The notes under the pieces were generated by a model. It was not told the origin of the DNA. It saw nothing but the letters and a program-made list of their open reading frames with translations, and ran no database searches. The position numbers were made by a program, and so were the translations under genes. Of a stretch of 64,000 nucleotides of DNA, positions 44,891-55,460 are shown in pieces (within the stretch, counting starts at the first letter, position 1; every line of letters begins with the position of its first letter). Source of the DNA: Girardinichthys multiradiatus (lineage: Eukaryota; Chordata; Actinopteri; Cyprinodontiformes; Goodeidae); contig NC_061794.1 of the NCBI RefSeq assembly GCF_021462225.1, positions 47,230,414 to 47,294,413 of the forward strand. The letters run 5' to 3'.

Positions 44891-45299
44891 AGCAGGTAAA
44901 CAATGAGTTGCAATATTCCACTTTCTAAGAAATAAATACATGAATAACAATTTCCTGTTCTGTTTGTGAGATATTGACACTTACCGTAGCAATATTTCTT
45001 AAGGTATAAAAATATGAGCGAACCAGAGACTGAACATGACCATCTAATGACCTGGCACAAGGGATCAGGAGTTTTCATCTCTAGAGTTACTTCCGCCTCT
45101 CTGCCTGCTCAGACGCTTTTCTCCTGAGCTCCCAGCTTGCTTACATTCTTTTACTCCTAACTTTTTATCTCTTAGCCAAAATGACGGAAATATTGGGACT
45201 AAAACTACTTCTTACCAGCGACTCCCAAGGATTATTTTTATTTTATTTTTTTCTAAAGGGTTTTGATGTTTTCATAATCGAACTCGAAAGCAGGACAAG

Positions 45300-46214
45300 T
45301 TGACGCCAGCTAATCAGCACAAAATGCCTCCCTTCACCACAGAGGACTTCAACAAACTTTTACAGAAATTGGCTGTTTTGGAGATGAAACTCCATGGACT
45401 AGAAGTGAATGTGGAGGTGAATATGAGGTACAACGATGATTCAACTCTGCCTGTGATCCCAAACAGTGACAGCCAGCTCAACAACTCAGCCGGCAATCAG
45501 AACATTGAGAATAAACCTACCAAAACAGTTTTCTCTTAAGCTGCCAGAGAAAAAGCGCCCCAACCGGACCAAGAACCCTAATAGTGGGCAACACAGCTGT
45601 GGATGGGATTAAAAACTTCTGCAACAAGAAAAACATAGAAGTTATGATTGGTACCAGTAACGCGGTGTCAGATATCTAAGAGAATATTCTTGCAATTACA
45701 GAAAAGCGCCCGTCTCTAGAAAACCTTATTATACACTGTGGAGCCATGGATGACGTGGCTGAATATTGTTGGAGGTCTCAATATCAAGGTGTTTCTCAGT
45801 GCACCCTTTGCACCACTTTTCTGTGGAGATGAGATTTTTTCAAGACTTCTGATGATTAATAAGTGGTTGAAAAAAACATGTGCCACTACATCTGTGAACT
45901 TCATCCACAACTTTAATATTTTTTGGGAAAAAAGACAACTCTTCAAGCAAGATGGTTTCTGTTTGAACAAGCCAGGAGCCAGACGTCTCACATCTAATCT
46001 CTTCTATTCAGTAAATAATCCACCAGCAGCTTCGACCTTCAGCAGAGAACATGGAGTATCAACAACAATGATAACGCTGCCTCTAACAGCTCCAGCAGAG
46101 ACAACCGGCCAGTTGGCTGAGAAAGAGGGGTCATCACAAAAGGTCTCCCCGTCGAAATCCACAGGAGAAGTGGACCCCCCCATTATACCCACCTCATCCC
46201 AGACCCCGACCTGA
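45300..46214 (+). pseudogene. LINE ORF1 with SGNH-hydrolase-like domain, disrupted
   Basis: Begins MPPFTTEDFNKLLQKLAVLE, a likely coiled-coil segment. After a stop near 45539 the shifted frames give TLIVGNTAVDGIKNFCNKKN, NLIIHCGAMDD, VNFIHNFNIFWEKRQLFKQD and CLNKPGARRL. CR1/L2-type LINE ORF1 proteins often carry an SGNH esterase-like domain ending NWNLFWER...DGLHPN..G, and this is a recognisable decayed version. The DGLHP catalytic stretch here reads DGFCLNKPG, so the catalytic His appears lost. Confidence 0.65.
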
Positions 46215-46742
46215 CCGACACCGCCGGTAAACCCCCCTCACCCAGACCCAGACCATAATAGAACTCTCCCATCTCCCCACTGAGCCCGCTTTTTGCTTTA
46301 CTGGATTCTGATAACATGAAAGGAGCTCTTAAGATCGGGACCCAAATGGCTCTGACATCTTCTCCATTCAACACCCCCCGTGGCCGAGGCCCTGCTACTA
46401 AACCAACATCTTCCAAATACCGCAGACCTCGACCACCTCCTAATCAGCGCCGTAGAAAGAGAGAGTTACGACACTCTTTGAACTCGCCAATAGGCGGTCA
46501 CGTGGTTCATGTAGCTCTCAATAGTTCCAAACATCTCAGCGGTGTCAGTCAGGTTGAACGGCTTCAGGCGCGACATAACGCAAAAAGCGGATTTTTTCAC
46601 TCTTTCCTGTGACTTTTGGTAATTAAATAATAATGAACTGATTACTGGCTACTAAATCATAATTTGAAAATCCAAACAGAAGTAACAATACCTAATATAA
46701 ATGCTCTTTCTGATCTCCTCCGCATGCTAGCACATGCTAGCC

Positions 46743-46802
46743 GAATACAGTTATAGCATCCCATGCTAGCATGTGCTAGCATGGGATGCTATAACTGTAT
46801 TC
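46743..46802. repeat. 60-bp perfect palindrome inside the P-like element
   Basis: Arms 46743-46771 and 46774-46802 are exact complements (29 bp) around a 2-base centre. ATGCTAGCA words continue just upstream (46720-46740). It could form a cruciform or hairpin. Confidence 0.95.
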
Positions 46803-47525
46803 TGTGCCAGCGGTTAAGAGCTCCGATCAAACTTACCTTCGGATCTACATCCTATACTACGTGGAAAGATCTATTGCTTATGTATTTAAAAAAAAAAAAA
46901 AAATCCAAATATTACAGATGGAAAATGAGCAGAATTAAAATTTTATAATTTTTAAATGAATGAGGAAAATATGTAGCTGTATGAAAATATGACTGAAGAC
47001 CTGGGATGAATTCTTAATTTTTGAAGAAGACATAATTATACTATTTTTGGCTGTCATGTGAACTGAGTACTTGTATCTATAACAGAGTTGATTGTGACCG
47101 TAGTCTGACAACTGTTGTAAAATTGTAATTCATTGACTAAAATGTTCATTTAATTCAAAATGTAGTTAAAATCATATTAGATGACAAAACAACTGAATTG
47201 TGCAAAAATAAATGACCAAACAATTTATTGTAAGATATGTAAAATGCAAAACTAGCTTTAATAAATAAGTACTTGCACTACCATTTATACAGTTTATTGA
47301 TTACATCTGCACCAATAAACTGTATCTGATCAAATCTGGACAAGGTAGAAATGTGCCCAAGTCCGAATGAGGGTTCATCCTTCTTGGCATCATTGGCAGC
47401 AGCTCCTTTTGAAGTCAGTCACCACATCTGCTGACCTCCCAGAAAACAATACAGAAACAATCAATATCATAGCTAGAAGGCAAAAAAAAAGTAAATGTGT
47501 TCCTCTGTAGGTTCAGCAGGTTACC

Positions 47526-48454
47526 ATGGTTGGGTGTGCTGCATTTGGATGCACCAATCGATCAGAGAAAGGAATCCATATGTACGGCTTCCCAAAAGAT
47601 CCTGAAAGAAGGAAAAAATGGTTGGTTCAAGTCAGTAGAAGCAACCTCACCATCACCAGAGGTCACAACAACAGGAAATTATGTGCTGTACGTTCAATCT
47701 GCACACTGCACTGGAAAATGCACAAGGGCCTAATGAAATGTGCAAGAAAATAAATAAATAAATCACTTTACAGGCACACTTTGAAAAAGGACAGTTTGTG
47801 AGGGTACAGTCAGGCCAAGTGAGACTGAGGGCTGATGCCGTTCCAACCCTTTTTCTTCATCAACCAGAACCAAAGACGAGGAAGGATCCTGCAATGAGAA
47901 GTCCAGCAGAACTTCCACTGCATGTTGATCCACTGACTAGTGATTACACATATAGTTCTAAAGTAAACTTTTACGTTTCAAATTTTTTACCTAATCTTTA
48001 TGCTAACAGTGCCATTATAATTTCAGAGATGAAGGAAGGAAGAAACAGAAATGAGGCAAGTGAGATGAGGGAAAGTGAAGGGGAAAAAGAATATGAAGAG
48101 GACAGGGACATGCCAGGAACTGATGCGCCAGGGTCAACAGGGCAAGACGTATGCATCAACAGGGAATACAATCAGGAAACCGAGGTGAAAAAGCTAAGGG
48201 AGGAATTAGAAAACCAAATAATTCACATAAGAACAATAGAAGGAGAACTTCACAGACAGAAGAAAATTAATGCAGTCCTACGAAAGAAAAAATTAACAAT
48301 GGAAAAGAACTTTGGCAGCATTTTCACAAAAGATCAAATGAAAGCTATTGGTATGAAGAGTAAGAGAGGCATTAGATGGAGCAAAAACACATTATTAAAT
48401 AACCACCAGATTCATCAGGCTGAGACTAAGAATAGCAGCAAAACATTTCTTTAA
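47526..48454 (+). CDS. THAP-domain protein of the P-like element (truncated transposase)
   Basis: Exon 1 is 47526-47687 (ATG, 54 codons). The donor GTACGT starts at 47688 and the acceptor TTTACAG ends at 47773, an 86-bp intron; exon 2 is 47774-48454. The spliced 280-residue product has a complete THAP zinc finger: C4, C9, C53 and H56 (KLCAAHF), with P23, W32, F57 and the AVPTLF box at 76-81. A Lys/Glu-rich coiled coil follows at about 188-232. Then comes FTKDQMKAIGMKSKRGIRWS, resembling the segment that follows the leucine zipper in P/THAP9 transposases. The frame ends soon after in unrelated-looking residues, and no RNase-H-like catalytic domain follows. A further 87-bp intron (47940-48026) is possible; it keeps frame either way. 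The THAP domain should bind DNA sequence-specifically in the nucleus. Confidence 0.85.
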
Positions 48455-49392
48455 TGAAAGAAAAAAAATTCTGGCCAATGCTGGACATCTTGGAAGTAAA
48501 AGCCAGGCGAAAAACACAAAGAAAAAACAATGTCAAACCTCATCTTGCACCCCAACAAACAAGCCCTAAGCAAACACCTTGACTGTTACCACGGACCTTT
48601 GATTGTTTAAAGGTATTTTTTGTTACTGTTCTACTGTGTATTGATGCTGATATGTTCCAGTAATAATTCTTAATTTATTTTTCTGTCTTGAGATAGATTC
48701 TAATATCTACTTCAACTTCATCCATGACTGTAAATACCAACTTTGTGAAGGTCTTAAAATGTTAAAATCATTTTGTTCAGACATCTTGATTCAGCTCTTA
48801 TTATTTTTAAGGACAGAAATTTTGTTACCTTTCTGGTGCTTTGTTTGCAACATGGTTCAGCAGTTCCTTTAAGCCATTCTCGTGTGGTTTACCTGGAAAA
48901 GAATAATAAAAAATGACTCATCTTCACAATCACGTTTAATGATAATGTCCCTATTTATGTTGCCGTCGTTGACAAACAATCTATAACTTTAACTAAATTA
49001 ACCATCCCAATATCACAGTATTTTTCAAGATGTGCTAGTTCAGTAGCTGGAAATACAATAAAAATTAGAAAATTATCAACGTTAAGAATGTAACCTGTAA
49101 TGGACATTTTAAAATGCTGAATCAGACACAATGAGATAAACTCGTCTAAAACCCGCCATGCTTACAATGAACTAGCTGCAGTTAAAATACAACAAGTGAG
49201 TTAACATGCTTAATTAACTAAACCTGGCGATATAAAATATTATTGCTAAACTGCGATTCAGAACAGTAAATTAAAGCCTCACAATATCAATATAATGTTG
49301 TATTTTCATCAACTTACCGTAAAAAATCCTTACGAAGCACCGAGAATGAACTACGTCCAATGCTGGAGCTGCTGGTGTTTGGACCTATTAGC
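48455..49392. other. 3' half of the P-like element, no coding domain left
   Basis: Just after the stop, a shifted frame gives FNERKKILANAGHLGSKSQ, possibly decayed transposase. The rest is AT-rich with no open frame. The catalytic region appears deleted. Confidence 0.5.
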
Positions 49393-49746
49393 AGCTCCAT
49401 GAACCACGTGACTTCCCTTCTTTCTATAGAGGTCAATGGGAGTGTCGTAACTCTCTCTTTCTACGGCGCTGCTCCTAATCTATCTCCTCCTAATCAGGAC
49501 CTTCAAATCACTTCTCTGTGATACAGTCTGGGCCCCAGTGGTAACTCTATCAGAAATGATCATGTCCAGGAAAAACTTGGGCCCCTAATAGGAGATAGTT
49601 GTAAAATCTCTGTGTTTATACGTGACAGAAAGAAGAAAGCTAAAAGGATAAGAGACAGTAATAAACAATCAAAAAAAGCCATAAACTGTCAGGTACAACC
49701 AGACACAGAGTTAATATAAACAACTAAGTCATATAAACTGACTTTA

Positions 49747-52700
49747 TTGAACATTAGATCTCTGTCAGGAAAATCATTTTTAATCATTGACTTCATTACT
49801 GACCACGATCTTGATGTTATGTTTTTAACAGAAACATGGTTACATGAATTTAATGAAGCTCCCATTCTGATAGAGGCGACGCCTCCAAACTACTATTTTA
49901 TTTGTGAGAGCAGACAGCAAAGAAAAGGTGGAGGGGTGACTTTGTTTAAAGATTTATTAGAGTGTAAAAAAGTATTTCTGGGCAAATTTGACTCTTTTGA
50001 ATATTTGGGTCTCCGGGTAAAGAGCCCGGTCCGAACCATGTTCTTGAATATTTACAGGCCTCCTAAGTCCAAAACAAACTTTATCAATGATTTTAATGAA
50101 CTTTTATCTGTAAAAAGTGTTGATTATGACTTCTCCACGCACTTCTCCATGGAGAAGTGCTCCACCAGTCAGAAGTGGAAAAAAGGAGTGTTGAAAAGCT
50201 GAAGGCAGGTGGAGAAAGACTGGACTCCAGGTTCACTATATTATCTATAAAGAGAGATTATACAGATATAACCTACAACTGAAAAATGCAAGATAATTTT
50301 TCTTTTCTGAGATCATCAGTAAAAACATTAACAATACTGGTCCATTATTTGCCACGGTCGACCGGTTAACAAACCCTCCTGTAACTGTAGCATCTGAACT
50401 CCACTCTACCAGGACCTGTAATGAATTTGTTAACTTCTTCACTGAAAAAATCCAATAGATCAGAGGGGCAGTCAGAACATCCACATCAACTCCAGGACCA
50501 ATGTTGTCTCCAACTAGAACTGATTTTGACAAAATTTCCCAATTTCACCAAATAAACTATAAAAACTTAGAAGAAATCGTGCAGCAACTAAGCTCTTCTT
50601 CCTGCTGTCTCGATGTTTTACCTACAGCTTTCCTTCAGAAAGCTTTGCCTGTAATAACATCTGATTTAACACAAATAATAAACACGTCCCTTTTGTCAGG
50701 TGTTTTCCTCCAGGCCCTAAAAACAGCAATTATCAAACCTCTATTGAAAAAGAGCAACTTGGACAAGCTGCTACTACAGAACTACAGGCCTATATCAAAC
50801 CTCCTCTTCATCAGTAAGATTATTGAAAAATCTGTATTTCAACAGTTAAACAACTTCCTAACAACGACCAACCGCTTCGATGTCTTCCAGTCAGGCTTCC
50901 TGTTCACCACAGTACAGAGACTGCTCTTGTCAAGGTGTTCAATGACATCCGTATAAATGCAGACTGTGGAAGAACCACAGTGCTGGTATTATTGGACCTT
51001 AGTGCAGCATTCAACACTGTTGATCACTCCATTTTATTAGAGCGCCTGGAAAACCGGGTCGGCCTTTCTGGTACAGCACTCAACTGGTTTAAATCCTACT
51101 TGAAGGACAGGGACTTTTTTGTGTCAGTAGGTAACTTTACATCAGAGACCACAAAAATCACATGTGGCGTTCCCCAAGGGTCCATCTTAAGGCCCCTCCT
51201 ATTCAATATCTACATGCTCCCCTAACTCAGATTATAATAAACAACTACGTAAGTTATTATAACTATGCAGACGACACACAGCTATACGATACGATGTCAC
51301 CAGGTGACCATGAACCCATTCAAACGCTGGGTAAAAGCTGCTGGAGGACATAACGACCACTTTCACCCTCTTCGCTACATTCTCACACTACTCTCCAATT
51401 TTGCATTGTTTGCTGTTATTTCAGTTTTTAACCTTGTTCTCTCTTTTCTCTTCCTAGAAGCTACACCTGGCCTGACTCTGTGTCTACCTGTGACACCTTT
51501 CTGGAGAGGGGAATCGTCCGAGCTGCTGCTGGCAACAACTTAATGCTCACCTTCTACAGATGATCCACATGGCCCTGTCTTTTAGTGTTTAACCCTTTCT
51601 CTCTCCTAGACATGGCTACTGAGTGAGCTTCTATTGTGACTAACTCTATGTTCTCTCTTTCAGACTCTAACCTTGAAAACTGGCTCAGAGTTTATCTGTT
51701 CTTTCTTTCTAGATGAAACAACTAAAGGAGCTACATCCATTAACATTTACTTTTCCTTCCCATAGAAAGTACTCCTGGATCAGTGCTTCTGTGTTCTCTT
51801 TGTGTCTCTGCTCTGTTCTCTCTAACCTCCAGTCGGTCGTGGCAGATGGCCGCTCACACTGAGCCTGGTTCTGGTTCTGCTGGAGGTTTCTTCCTGTTAA
51901 AAGGGAGTTTTTCCTCTCCACTGTCTCTACATGCTGCAAGTCACTGACTGGATGCAATCTGCTGGGTTTCCTTAGATAGAAAAACATTTTATCCAATTTG
52001 AATAAATAACTAACTCCGACTGCATTGTTCAATTGTTAGGATTAATTGGAATGTATGAACCTGACTGTTGTGAAGAGCCTTGAGACAACATGTGTTGTGA
52101 ATTGGCGCTATATAAATAAAACTGAATTGAATTGAAAATAAATCAATGCATGGATGGGCCAAAATTTTCTTCAGCTGAATCAAAACAAAACTGAAGTAAT
52201 AATCTTTGGACCAAAGGAAGAGCGTTTAAAAGTTAGCACACAGCTTCATTTAATACAGCTAGAAACCACCAGTCAGGCTGGAAACCTGGGTGTAGTGATG
52301 GACTCAGACCTGAACCTTCAGAGGAACATAAAGACAGTAACAAGGTCGGCCTTCTATCACCTAAAGAACATCTCCAGGATTAAAGGACTAATGTCTCAGC
52401 AGGACCTTGAAAAACTAATTCATGCGTTCATCTTTAGTAGAATTGATTACTGCAACGGTGTCTTCACAGGTCTGCCTAAAAAGTGGATCAGACAGATGCA
52501 GTTGATCCAGAACACTGCTGCCCACGTCCTCACTAGAACTAAGAAAGTGGAGCACATCGGCCCGGTTCTAAAGTCCCTACACTGGTTCCCTGTAGCTCAG
52601 AGAATAGACTTTAAAATACTTCTGTTAGTCTATAAATCACTGAATGGCTTAGCACCAAAATACATTACAGACTTGTTGTCAGTGTATCAACCACCCAGAC

Positions 52701-52891
52701 CTCTCAGGTCTTCTGGCTCAAATCTACTCTGCAGAACCAGAACCAAACACGGAGAATCAGCTTTTAGTTCTTATGCTCCACTAATCTGGAATAAACTCAC
52801 AGAAAACTGGAAAAGCGCCAAAACCCTAAGTTGCTTTAAATCAAGACTAAAAACTTATTTGTTTAGAGTGGCCTTTGAATGTATTATCTAA
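49747..52891 (+). pseudogene. LINE ORF2 (endonuclease-RT), disrupted
   Basis: 49747-50202 encodes the start of the endonuclease (LNIRSLSGKSFLIIDFITDH, FLTETWLHEF, RKGGGVTLF, IYRPPKSKTNFINDF). The second half, with GDFN and SDH, is deleted near 50120. RT blocks follow in changing frames: LKTAIIKPLLKKSNLDKLLL with QNYRPISNLLFISKI (50501-50956), LVLLDLSAAFNTVDHSILLE and CGVPQGSILRPLLFNIY (50935-51225), then YADDTQLY at about 51265. After the insertion, 52154-52891 gives the thumb and carboxyl end ([49 protein letters not shown]). Not functional. Confidence 0.88.
51334..52138 (+). repeat. Repeat inserted in the LINE ORF2
   Basis: Splits the LINE between IQTLGK and [16 protein letters not shown]. 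It contains GGGAGTTTTTCCTCTCCACT, TGCAATCTGCTGGGTTTCCT and ends GGCGCTATATAAATAAAACT with an AATTGAATTGAA tail. These words are abundant in fish genomes and look like a LINE/SINE 3' end. Boundaries are approximate. Confidence 0.6.
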
Positions 52892-53084
52892 ACATTATTA
52901 GTTAAGTTTTCAGTCCAATTTTCCTTTTGTTTTCTTATCATTCTATTCTCTTTATTTGATTAAATTACCTCTGTTGTTTGATTTTCTGAATCATTGTAAT
53001 GTTTTTCCTTATGTACAGCGCCTTGAGTGCCTTGTTGCTGAAAAACGCTATATAAATAAACTTGACTTGACTTGAGTTGTATGC

Positions 53085-53570
53085 TTTTCTGGAGCACATT
53101 CATAAATTTCAGTTGTTTCTTTGGTAAATCAGAATATCATCTGCATAGAAATGATATGAAACATCTTTAAAGTGCTCAGAATGTGCTGGAGGGGGGAAAT
53201 ATTAAGGGCCCTAAAACAGAACCCTGAGGTACACCAAAATAAAGAAGACTAAGTGAAGACCTAAAAATTTGAAGGAGTCACACAGAATGAAAAATCAGAA
53301 AGATATGAAGAAAACCCCTGTAAGGCAGACCCTGATACTCCGGCCCAATACCTCAACCTGTCAAGCAAGATCTGGTGAACTATATCAAAGGCTGAGATTA
53401 AATCCAATATAAGGAGTACAGAACAATTTCTCTTCAGTAAATATGACCTTATTACAATGGTTTCAGAGTGGGAGACCTTAACAACCACCACCCTCATCTG
53501 TAATGGAAACATGGCTGATAAATAAAAAAGGACCGACCAATCGGTTAAAATCTTTCTATAAAGATGATCT
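53085..53570 (-). mobile_element. Small L2/CR1-type RT fragment
   Basis: Minus-strand pieces CSVLLILDLISAFDIVHQIL, WAGVSGSALQGFSSYLSDFS and an adjacent VY.FWCTSGFCF (from a VPQGS block) are RT motifs with many changes. Both ends lost. Confidence 0.65.
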
Positions 53571-54745
53571 TATTGATTACTGACTGAACTTAGTTTGACT
53601 CAATTTGAAAAAATTTGTTTGACATCTGCTCTGTCTCTGTAGGGCTGAAGCTATTAAATATTTAGTATCAGATACATTTAATTTCCTTTCCTGGTGAATA
53701 TGTTAATGACAATAATAATAATATTTTTTGAACTGAATTGAATCAGGCATTCAGAAAAACTTGAACTATGTCAGAGTTTGTGTTGTATTCAGTTTTACAG
53801 AAACAGGCTTTTCTCACAGACACCAGCAGAAGACAAAAAACTTCTGTTATTTTAACCTTCTCCAGAAATGCTTTCATTTCAGTCTATAGGATTCACTTTC
53901 ATGAACACATTCATTTTATACCTAATCTCCCATAAGAACAGAAGAGACTATAAATGTTATTTGATAGGAGTGAATTCTTTAAATTTAACACGTTGAGGGA
54001 CAGCAGACAGACGCTGTCCAGCAGATGAGACAACAGGAATGTTTCTCCACCAATCTGGACAGGCCTTGCATCAAGAAATGGGACAGCTGCACTACAGTGC
54101 TAGAGGAAGACCTTTCTTTCTTTTAAACTGTCGTCACCTGTGGACGGGCTCATTTATCTCAATCTCAAATCTGATAAAGGTTTTAATTAAGGCAATGTAT
54201 CATTTGTTTGTTGTTGACATTTAATGAAATTTCTATATCTCCACATCTTTTTTCTGGACTGAAAGCAAAGGGGAAAAGACGTTATGGCCGAAATCTGTTA
54301 AGCTTTTTAATAAACTTGTATTTGCTTTATAAAGCATGTTCTACTACACCTGAGAGGGACGAGGAACTCAAGCTAGAACTGGCTGGTCTGGGGAAACGTT
54401 CTGTTAACAAGAACATTGCTCATTCAGAGGTTTGTGTAGGTTTACACATTTTAGTATGTTAACGTTTTTATTTGTTGGTAAGATCAGTGAAAATAAAATA
54501 CTTTTGAAATGTGATAATTCATATATTGTATCGTTTAGTATCATTTCAGATCTGTTCTATAAGCTGTCAGGTTTGCTCCATAATCTTCTATGAGGAGCTG
54601 GTTGCTTCACAAGGCTGCAGGTAAGTATTATTAAGTGTGTTAATTATCATTTTTCAGTTTATAATTCTTACACACACACAGTTACATGTAGATTACACTG
54701 AATCGTATAGCTCTGATTTTTGTATGTTTATATATAGATGTGATG

Positions 54746-54777
<32 letters not shown>

Positions 54778-55135
54778 AACCTGAAGTGCCACCTGATGTA
54801 AGATATTGTTTCCTAGACTCAGATAACCACATTTCCTTGCAGTAGAATATAGACAGATTGCTGTGAATCGTCGGATGTGAAAGCGGGTACGAAACGTCCT
54901 ACTGACGGGTTCGAAATGACGCATGGTAGGGTCGACATGTCCCGCGGAAAATGGTCCATTTCGTACCCCCAACAGTTGGGAGTTAAAACGGCTACGAGAG
55001 GGCGAAGGTGCGAAATGACCAGCACCAACACCTGCAGAAGCCGGGCTGACTTGAGCTACTAACACAACCAATGGTCTGAAAGGTCAAACTATAATGAAGC
55101 TCCACAGCTGGTGGGAAGAATGAAAACACACCAAC
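53571..55135. other. Intron 1 of zinc-finger gene 4, distal part
   Basis: A (TG)n microsatellite lies at 54751-54777. 54870-55040 is unusually CpG-rich for this region, with two CGAAATGAC copies. No gene recognised. Confidence 0.45.
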
Positions 55136-55178
55136 CTAACGTGTGCGCTGGGGAATCAGGACTGAGAACAGGATCCAT
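55136..55178 (-). CDS. C2H2 zinc-finger protein 4, exon 1
   Basis: ATG at 55178; encodes MDPVLSPDSPAHTL plus G. The donor GTTGGT begins at 55135. Joins exon 2 at 44371 in phase 1. More diverged than the other three exon 1 copies, but length, phase and the MD...SPD start agree. Confidence 0.8.
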
Positions 55179-55379
55179 GTTTCTGTGTCTCCGCTCTGCT
55201 GCATCCTGAGGCTGCTGGACCTGCTGTCTCCACATTTCTGGTAGCTTTTCTTTCTCCAAACTCTCAACTCAGCTGCGAACCGCCGGACTTCTTCCAGAGT
55301 CCACCAGCCACCGATGTTCCTCTCTTTCAGCTTTATTAACGCTTCCAGAACCGAACAAAACAGACGGACGAGGTTCTGA

Positions 55380-55460
55380 CTGTGCTGATGAGATGGAGTC
55401 TGCGCACTAGGGATTCATGAGACCTGCAGGCCGAAAGACCCGGAAATCCCGCCTACACAG
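55380..55460 (-). promoter_or_regulatory. Promoter region of zinc-finger gene 4
   Basis: CCGGAAAT (55440-55447) next to CCCGCCT, followed by ACACAGGGCACC. The last also follows the ETS/GC block before gene 1. TCTGCGCACTAG nearby recurs as TCTGCGCA before genes 2 and 3. The CRE and YY1 motifs of the other promoters are not seen. Confidence 0.5.

Larger units (their letters stand above)
46445..49471 (+). mobile_element. P-element-like transposon (THAP type)
   Basis: The ends are a perfect 32-bp inverted repeat (46445-46476 and 49440-49471; begins CAGCGCCGTAGAAAGAGAGA). It is flanked by an exact 8-bp duplication, CTCCTAAT, at 46437-46444 and 49472-49479. A second inverted pair lies just inside: GTCACGTGGTTCATGTAGCT at 46497-46516 against 49393-49412, with one mismatch. 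It encodes a THAP-domain protein (47526-48454). P elements have about 31-bp terminal repeats, 8-bp target duplications, internal inverted repeats and a THAP-domain transposase, and all four features are seen here. The catalytic part of the transposase is not found, so this copy is non-autonomous. Confidence 0.9.
45100..53075 (+). mobile_element. L2/CR1-type LINE, long but broken, with two insertions
   Basis: Plus-strand LINE from a pyrimidine-rich 5' region through ORF1 (45300-46214) and ORF2 (49747-52891) to a 3' end reading CGCTATATAAATAAACTTGA and ACTTGACTTGA repeats (to about 53075). It is interrupted by the P-like element (46445-49471) and by a repeat at about 51334-52138. Removing these restores continuity of the surrounding LINE sequence. 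It lies within intron 1 of zinc-finger gene 4 on the opposite strand. Confidence 0.85.

Noticed and set aside
50139..50160. 22-bp palindrome GCACTTCTCCATGGAGAAGT...
   Set aside because: Real but short; it lies at the LINE deletion joint and is best explained as a by-product of it.
54682..55071. 129-codon frame with a poly His-Thr run
   Set aside because: Crosses a (TG)n microsatellite; the His-Thr repeat is an artefact.
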